From Omphiscola glabra (Eukaryota; Mollusca; Gastropoda; Lymnaeidae), in contig OZ024795.1 of the NCBI GenBank assembly GCA_964017045.1, positions 55,281,350-55,345,349 of the forward strand: a stretch of 64,000 nucleotides of DNA. Direction: 5' to 3'. This document shows positions 54,009 through 63,000 of this stretch, piece after piece. The translations under genes were made by a program, and so were the position numbers. The number at the start of each line of letters is the position of its first letter. The stretch's first letter is position 1. The notes beneath the pieces were generated by a model that worked only from the letters and a program-made list of their open reading frames with translations, had not been told where the DNA came from and searched no databases.

Positions 54009-57000
54009 TCTCCGCCAGTGACGTCATGAAAAGTTAAACTATAGGTTAATTGTTACTTGAGAATGCAACGGTATCAGCTACATATCACTTATCAACCATG
54101 CCATTCTATCACATCAACATATTACGTATCAACCATACCATTCTATCACATCAACATATCAGGTATCAATCATGCCATTCTATCACATCAACATATCACA
54201 TATCAACCATACCATTCTATCACATCAACATATCAGGTATCAACCATACCATTCTATCACATCAACATATCAGGTATCAATCATACCATTCTATCACATC
54301 AACATATCACGTATCAACCATACCATTCTATCACATCAACATATCAGGTATCAATCATACCATTGTATCACATCAACATATCAGGTATCAATCATACCAT
54401 TCTATCACATCAACATATCAAATATCAATCATGCCATCCTACCTCACCAACCAATCATTTGAAAATACTCTTTGAAATCTGTAGCCGTCCAGGCGAGGCC
54501 CGCGTGACGTCATCCTGCCCAACCTGGTCAAGCGACCGCAGCACATGAAGGTCAGCCAGGTACCACTCTCGGACACCGCCTACCAAGACAGACGGTTGGT
54601 GGTTTTAAAAAAAAAAAATGTTTTCATTGGCTCAACAATCTTTAGCCAAACACAGAGAAACTGTCTTGATTGCTTGAGTGCGTGTCAGACCACCACGCCT
54701 ACTGTCTTGATTGCTTGAGTGCGTGTCAGACCACCACGCCTACTGTCTTGATTGCTTGAGTGCGTGTCAGACCACCACGCCTACTGTCTTGATTGCTTGA
54801 GTGCGTGTCAGACCACCACGCCTACTGTCTTGATTGCTTGAGTGCGTGTCAGACCACCACGCCTACTGTCTTGATTGCTTGAGTGCGTGTCAGACCACCA
54901 CGCCTACTGTCTTGATTGCTTGAGTGCGTGTCAGACCACCACGCCTTATATCGGAGAGTGGATGATCGTGAAGGCAGTGCATCTCCTTACACTTGGCGAG
55001 CCTTATGAAAAGCATGTCATAACTTGTCCTAGTCCTTTAGTAGTTGGTAGGCCTTATGAATATGTTCAACATTTAGCTGTACCATTTTATTCAATCTGTT
55101 GTACATTTAACTGTACCATCTCATTGAATCTGTAGTACATGTCAAAATTTGGAATAGTCCATGACTTCTTGGTGGGCCTTATGTAAATCATGTCATAACT
55201 TGGCGTAGCCCCTGAGTTCTTTGTGGACCTTATGTAAAGCATGTCATAACTGGACATAGCCCCTGAGTTCTTGGTGGGCCTTATGTAAATCATGTCATAA
55301 CTTGGCGTAGCCCCTGAGTTCTTTGTGGACCTTATGTAAAGCATGTCATAAATGGACATAGCCCCTGAGTTCTTGGTGGGCCTTATGTAAATCATGTCAT
55401 AACTGGACATAGCCCCTGAGTTCTTGGTGGGCCTTATGTAAATCATGTCATAACTTGGCGTAGCCCCTGAGTTCTTTGTGGACCTTATGTAAAGCATGTC
55501 ATAACTGGACATAGCCCCTGAGTTCTTGGTGGGCCTTATGTAAATCATGTCATAACTTGGCAAGCCCCTGAGTTCTTTGTGGGCCTTAGGGGCTGTCCAT
55601 AAATTATGTAAAAAAAATAGGGGGGAGGGGGGGTCTGAACATTTTTGACAATTGTTGACAAGGGGGAGGGGGTAGGGGGGGGAGGTCAAGGAAAGTTGAC
55701 GTCAACAATGTTACTTCTTTATAATAAGTGTAATTTCATCATTTAAAATTTATTAAACTTTTTTTTCTAAAAATTTTACTTTTATTCACTTTTTTGTTGT
55801 AGTTGTAAACTAGTCTATTTAAAATATTGCTTTTCCCCCCATTTTATCTTTATTTTGAGGGGGGGGGGGGGGTAATCAAATGTTGACGTAATTTTATAGG
55901 GGGGGGGTCTCTGGAAGTTTGACAAGTTGTTGACAAGGGGGAGGGGGGGAGGTAAAAATTGCCAAAAATTTGTTGACAATTAAATGGACAGCCCCTTATG
56001 TAAAGCATGTCATAACTGGACATAGCCCCTGAGTTCTTGGTGGGCCTAATGTAAATCATGTCATAACTTGGCGTAGCCACTGAGTTCTTGGTGGGCCTTG
56101 TGTAAATCATGTCATAACTTGGCCGAACCACTGAGTTTTATTTATAGCATCAAGTTGTTATTTAACAGTGACATAATATTTATTGTTACAATTTTCACCT
56201 CTAACAGATCTGTTGCGGGGGCGTACCATGGATTGATCTTAATATGACGTCACGCCTATTTAGTATTCTTATTGAATGTATGACGAAAACGTTTTAAATA
56301 ATTGAATCTTTGTCCAAATTTGCTTTATCAACATTCCAGTTATACATGGGTACTTGGATCACTGTTTTTATCACCCATCACGTTATCACACCCCATCACA
56401 TTATCACACCCCATCACGTTATCACACCCCATCACGTTATCACACCCCATCACGTTATCACACCCATCACGTTATCACACCCCATCACGTTATCACACCC
56501 CATCACGTTTTCACACCCCATCACGTTATCACACCTCATCACGTTATCACACCCATCACGTTATCACACCCCATCACGTTATCACACCCCATCACGTTAT
56601 CACACCCCATCACGTTATCACACCCCATCACGTTATCACACCCCATCACGTTATCACACCCCATCACGTTATCACACCCCATCACGTTATCACACCCCAT
56701 CACGTTATCACACCCCATCACGTTATCACACCCCATCACGTTATCACACCCCATCACGTTATCACACCCCATCACGTTATCACACCCCATCACGTTATCA
56801 CACCCATCACGTTATCACACCCCATCACGTTATCACACTCCATCACGTTATCACACCCCAACACTCTCATCAGACCATCACCTCATGCCCTTTATCTCCA
56901 TCAGAGTACAACAGAAGGGCATCCTCTCTCATCAGACCATCACCTCATGCCCTTTATCTCCATCAGTGTACAACAGAAGGGCATTCTCTCTCATCAGCCC

Positions 57001-60000
57001 ATCACCTCATGCCCTTTATCTCCATCAGTGTACAACAGAAGGGCATTCTCTCTCACCAGACCATCACCTCATGCCCTTTATCTCCATCAGTGTACAACAG
57101 AAGGGCATTCTCTCTCATCAGCCAATCACCTCATGCCCTTTATCTCCATCAGTGTACAACAGAAGGGCATTCTCTCTCATCAGACCATTACCTCATGCCC
57201 TTTATCTCCATCAGTGTACAACAGAAGGGCATTCTCTCTCATCAGACCATCACCTCATGCCCTTTATCTCCATCAGTGTACAACAGAAGGGCATTCTCTC
57301 TCATCAGCCCATCACTTCATGCCCTTTATCTCCATCAGTGTACAACAGGAGGGCATTCTCTCTCATCACACCATCACCTCATGCCCTTTATCTCCATCAG
57401 TGTACAACAGAAGGGCATTCTCTCTCATCAGACCATCACCTCATGCCCTTTATCTCCATCAGTGTACAACAGAAGGGCATTCTCTCTCATCAGACCATCA
57501 CCTCATGCCCTTTATCTCCATCAGTGTACAACAGAAGGGCATTCTCTCTCATCAGCCCATCACTTCATGCCCTTTATCTCCATCAGTGTACAACAGGAGG
57601 GCATTCTCTCTCATCAGACCATCACCTCATGCCCTTTATCTACATCAGAGTACAACAGAAGGGCATGCTCTCTCATCAGACCATCACCTCATGCCCTTTA
57701 TCTCCATCAGTGTACAACAGAAGGGCATTCTCTCTCATCAGCCCATCACCTCATGCCCTTTATCTCCATCAGTGTACAACAGAAGGGCATTCTATCTCAC
57801 CAGACCATCACCTCATGCCCTTTATCTCTATCAGTGTACAACAGAAGGGCATTCTCTCTCATCAGCCAATCACCCCATGCCCTTTATCTCCATCAGTGTA
57901 CAACAGAAGGGCATTCTCTCTCATCAGACCATCACCTCATGCCCTTTATCTCCATCAGTGTACAACAGAAGGGCATTCTCTCTCATCAGCCCATCACCTC
58001 ATGCCCTTTATCTCCATCAGTGTACAACAGAAGGGCATTCTCTCTCATCAGCCCATCACCTCATGCCCTTTATCTCCATCAGTGTACAACAGAAGGGCAT
58101 TTCCCCTACCACTGAGTCAACAGTCCTTCTTTAGCGACATTGACCCCAAGCGAAAGATCTCTAGGGGCACCGTGACCCACCTTGCCAAAGGTCATCCCAG
58201 GCGTGGGTCGAGTGTGAGCCAAATATCAAGCGCCAGTGGCAAGAAAACTACTTCCTATGCAGTCCCACAAAGGTAGGTGTTGACCCCCACAGTCAAGAGT
58301 GGCCCACAAAGGTAGGTGTTGACCCCCACAGTCAAGAGTGGCCCACAAAGGTAGGTGTTGACCCCCACAGTCAAGAGTGGCCCACAAAGGTAGGTGTTGA
58401 CCCCCACTGTCAAGAGTGGCCCACAAAGGTAGGTGTTGACCCCCACAGTCAAGAGTGGCCCACAAAGGTAGGTGTTGACCCCCACAGTCAAGAGGGGCCC
58501 ACAAAGGTAGGTGTTGACCACCACAGTCAAGAGTGGCCCACAAAGGTATAGGTGTTGACCCCCACAGTCAAGAGTGGCCCACAAAGGTAGGTGTTGACCA
58601 CCACAGTCAAGAGTGGCCCACAAAGGTAGGTGTTGACCCCCACAGTCAAGAGTGGCCCACAAAGGTAGGTGTTGACCCCCACAGTCAAGAGTGGCCCACA
58701 AAGGTAGGTGTTGACCCCCACAGTCAAGAGTGGCCCAAAAAGGTAGGTGTTGACCCTCACATTTAAGGGCAGATCACAAAGGTAGGAGTCGACCCTCACA
58801 TTCAAGGGCGGCCCTTAAAAGTTAAATGTTCAATACATATACTTACTTATACCTTTTACCCCGTCTGGGACAATTGCCGTCTACTAATCTAATCTACTTA
58901 AGAAAATCAGCAAACTATCGAGCCGCCGGGGGCATTCCGTCCCTGAGACAGCCTCACCCACTCCTCCACTCGATTGACTGTGTGAGTGAGGCGGCACCAG
59001 AGCAGTAACGCCTGGCCGGCCGGGGTGCTGCTTTCACACAGCAACCGGGCCGGAATTTCTTAGGCTGGTGTGGATATATTTTACGTCTCTAATGTTTCCC
59101 CTTCCCACCCCGGGGAGACATGCAGGTTTCACAGACTCACTCTAATAGGGTTCACGTGGTTTTCTGCTGTGTGACTAACTCTCTCTTCAGCTGGGAGAGA
59201 AAAGAGATCGCCTAGGAGCAGTACCCTCAAAGACTGAATATTTAGAATCTCCGGTGAGGGTCGCCAAGTTCCCTCTCCTCATATCCATACGGCAACTGTA
59301 ATCATGTCCCGACCTGTTACCGCGTTATTTTCAACTGCACTTGGTAGAAACCATGCAGCCGTGCTCTTTTTAACGCAGTTTCCGTGAGTTACCTTTGCCT
59401 TTCAACGCAGGTCCTCTACACGGTGATCCTGTACCCCGGATAAACGTTTCAAGGGGTTTGTGGCAAACGCCTCTTTATCGACATGCCATTTTTGGGACGG
59501 ACATGCCGACTTGAGACCCCTGGGAGATAGGCCGTCTAATAGAATTTACTTTTTATCTGGGTCCTATGCTGTCCTTTCCAGTTGCTTCCGGGAGTATAAC
59601 CCATACTATGTGTGTCTGCCTCTAGCTCACATATACATGTATCCCATACTTTGTGTCTGCCTCTTGCTCACATATACCTGTATCCCATACTTTGTGTGTC
59701 TGCCTCTAGCTCACATATACCTTATCCCATACTTTGTGTGTCTACCTCTGTCTCGCATCTCCTTTTATGCCATACTTGGTGTGTCTGCCTCTATCTCACG
59801 TCTCCATGTATTATTTGCCTTTCTCTCTTATATTAATGCTTTTCCTGGGGTCAATATTAACTCTTATCACTCTCTTATCGCGAACTGTTTTTTTTACAGT
59901 TGAGATAGCGGGCCTCATGCCGAACTTCATCCTTTAGCATCCAGGCTTTGGGTGCATCCATGGCGGAGTTATGTACCATCTTATCCGATAAAATTATGTA

Positions 60001-63000
60001 CCATCTTATCCAACATCTGTACCATCTTCCCCACCAGCCTAAAGAAGAGAAACCGCTGGAAGTCTTCGATGCGAGAAGCCGTGTGTCTCCTGAGAGCCTC
60101 GAGGCTGTGTCTTCCAGAAGATCTTTCCAGATCTGAACTCAGGATTTATGTGTCCTCCACCCCAGGTAACAAATGGTCATCAAAATATTGCTTACATTAG
60201 GCGCAATTTTCCCTCACCCAACACCAAAAACATATACGTCAAGAAATGCCAAAAAATAATGATAAAATAACAGCCCCCCCCCCCACAAACACACACACAA
60301 GTAAGTTTATAAATATAAAATATAGTCACCTCAAAAATATGCTTAACTGTTATGTATTTGTAAACTTATTTCTGCAGATTTGCAAGAAGAGAGAGAATTT
60401 CTGGAAGAAGTAGCCTATCCTAAAATCCGGGAGCTGTGCGAGAATATGGGGCTGAACTGTCACGTGGTTGACATGCGCACTGGCTCTGGCATATTGACCA
60501 ATGACGTGGATACATTTGACCTGATTGAGAGCGAACTCCGTGCTTGCAGGGCCTCGTCTGTTGGGCCGTACTTCGTTGTGAGGAATCGATATCATACTGT
60601 CTCCCACATCTATTCCTTCCTGTCTATCTGTGGGCCGTACTTCATTGTGAGGAATAGATAGCATACTGTCTCCCACATCTATTCCTTCCTGTCTATCTGT
60701 TGGGCCGTACTTCATTGTGAGGAATGGATATCATACTGTCTCCCACATCTATTCCTTCCTGTCTATCTGTGGGCCGTACTTCATTGTGAGGAATAGATAG
60801 CATACTGTCTCCCACATCTATTCCTTCCTGTCTATCTGTTGGGCCATACTTCATTGTGAGGAATAGATATCATACTGTCTCCCACATCTATTCCTTCCTG
60901 TCTATCTGTTGGGCTGTACATCGTTGTGAGGAATAGATATCATACTGTCTCCCACATCTATTCCTTCCTGTCTATCTGTTGGGCCGTACATCGTTGTGAG
61001 GAATAGATATCATACTGTCTCCCACATCTATTCCTTCCTGTCTATCTGTTGGGCTGTACTTCGTTGTGAGGAATAGATAGCATACTGTCTCCCACATCTA
61101 TTCCTTCCTGTCTATCTGTGGGCCGTACTTCATTGTGAGGAATAGATATCATACTGCCTCCCACATCTATTCCTTTCTGTCTATCTGTTGGGCCGTACAT
61201 CGTTGTGAGGAAGAGATATCATACTGTCTCCCACATCTATTCCTTTCTGTCTATCTGTTGGGCTGTACATCGTTGTGAGGAATAGATATCATACTGTCTC
61301 CCACATCTATTCCTTCCTGTCAATTTAGTCTATTTGTACATTCTTTTTTTTATATATGTATTAATTTATATGTACATATGTTTATGTCGTCATCATACCT
61401 GGAGACTTGTACTTGTATCCTCTGCTTAAACTTAAACTTGTTCGTTTGGCAAATGAATAGCGACAAATCATCATACCACCACTAATTATACATTTAAAAA
61501 TAATTAAGTAATTGTAATCATCACATGGATACTTCTGCTTGGGAACAGTTCATCACATGGATACTTCTGTCTGGGAACAGTTCATCACATCGATACTTCT
61601 GTTTGGGAACAGTTCATAACATGGATACTTCTGTTTGGGAACAGTTCATCACATGGATACTTCTGCTTGGGAACAGTTCATCACATGGATACTTCTGCTT
61701 GGGAACAGTTCATCACATGGATACTTCTGCTTGGGAACAGTTCATAACATGGATACTTCTGCTTGGGAACAGTTCATCACATGGATACTTCTGTTTGGGA
61801 ACAGTTCATCACATGGATACTTCTGCTTGGGAACAGTTCATCACATGGATACTTCTGTTTGGGAACAGTTCATCACATGGATACTTCTGCTTGGGAACAG
61901 TTCATCACATGGATACTTCTGCTTGGGAACAGTTCATCACATGGATACTTCTGCTTGGGAACAGTTCATCACATGGATACTTCTGTTTGGGAACAGTTCA
62001 TCACATGGATACTTCTGCTTGGGAACAGTTCATCACATGGATACTTCTGCTTGGGAACAGTTCATCACATGGATACTTCTGCTTGGGAACAGTTCATCAC
62101 ATGGATACTTCTGTTTGGGAACAGTTCATCACATGGATACTTCTGTTTGGGAACAGTTCATCACATGGATACTTCTGTTTGGGAACAGTTCATCACATGG
62201 ATACTTCTGTTTGGGAACAGTTCATCACATGGATACTTCTGCTTGGGAACAGTTCATCACATGGATACTTCTGCTTGGGAACAGTTCATCACATGGATAC
62301 TTCTGCTTGGGAACAGTTCATCACATGGATACTTCTGCTTGGGAACAGTTCATCACATGGATACTTCTGCTTGGGAACAGTTCATCACATGGATACTTCT
62401 GATTGGGAACAGTTCATCACATGGATACTTCTGCTTGGGAACAGTTCATCACATGGATACTTCTGCTTGGGAACAGTTCATCACATGGATACTTCTGCTT
62501 GGGAACAGTTCATCACATGGATACTTCTGTTTGGGAACAGTTCATCACATGGATACTTCTGTTTGGGAACAGTTCATCACATGGATACTTCTGTTTGGGA
62601 ACAGTTCATCACATGGATACTTCTGTTTGGGAACAGTTCATCACATGGATACTTCTGTTTGGGAACAGTTCATCACATGGATACTTCTGCTTGGGAACAG
62701 TTCATCACATGGATACTTCTGCTTGGGAACAGTTCATCACATGGATACTTCTGCTTGGGAACAGTTCATCACATGGATACTTCTGCTTGGGAACAGTTCA
62801 TCACATGGATACTTCTGCTTGGGAACAGTTCATCACATGGATACTTCTGCTTGGGAACAGTTCATCACATGGATACTTCTGCTTGGGAACAGTTCATCAC
62901 ATGGATACTTCTGCTTGGGAACAGTTCATCACATGGATACTTCTGCTTGGGAACAGTTCATCACATGGATACTTCTGCTTGGGAACAGTTCATCACATGG

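Noticed and set aside
55087..55689. 200-codon minus frame
   Set aside because: It is the 51-bp array plus part of the MITE; no domain.
56302..58134. Three overlapping plus frames of 600-640 codons
   Set aside because: They are repeat translations of the 18-bp and 62-bp arrays, which lack stops in every forward frame. Only 58117-58272 is taken as exon.
58826..59008. Possible extra exon (SLRQPHPLLHS region) in the NWD-like gene
   Set aside because: No acceptor and donor pair fits the phase. Exon 5 joins exon 6 directly in phase 2.
60038..60136. Alternative frame of exon 6 (starting PKEEKPLEVFDARSR)
   Set aside because: It ends in a stop at 60134 and does not lead into the DUF4062 block. The shifted frame fits both upstream and downstream phases.
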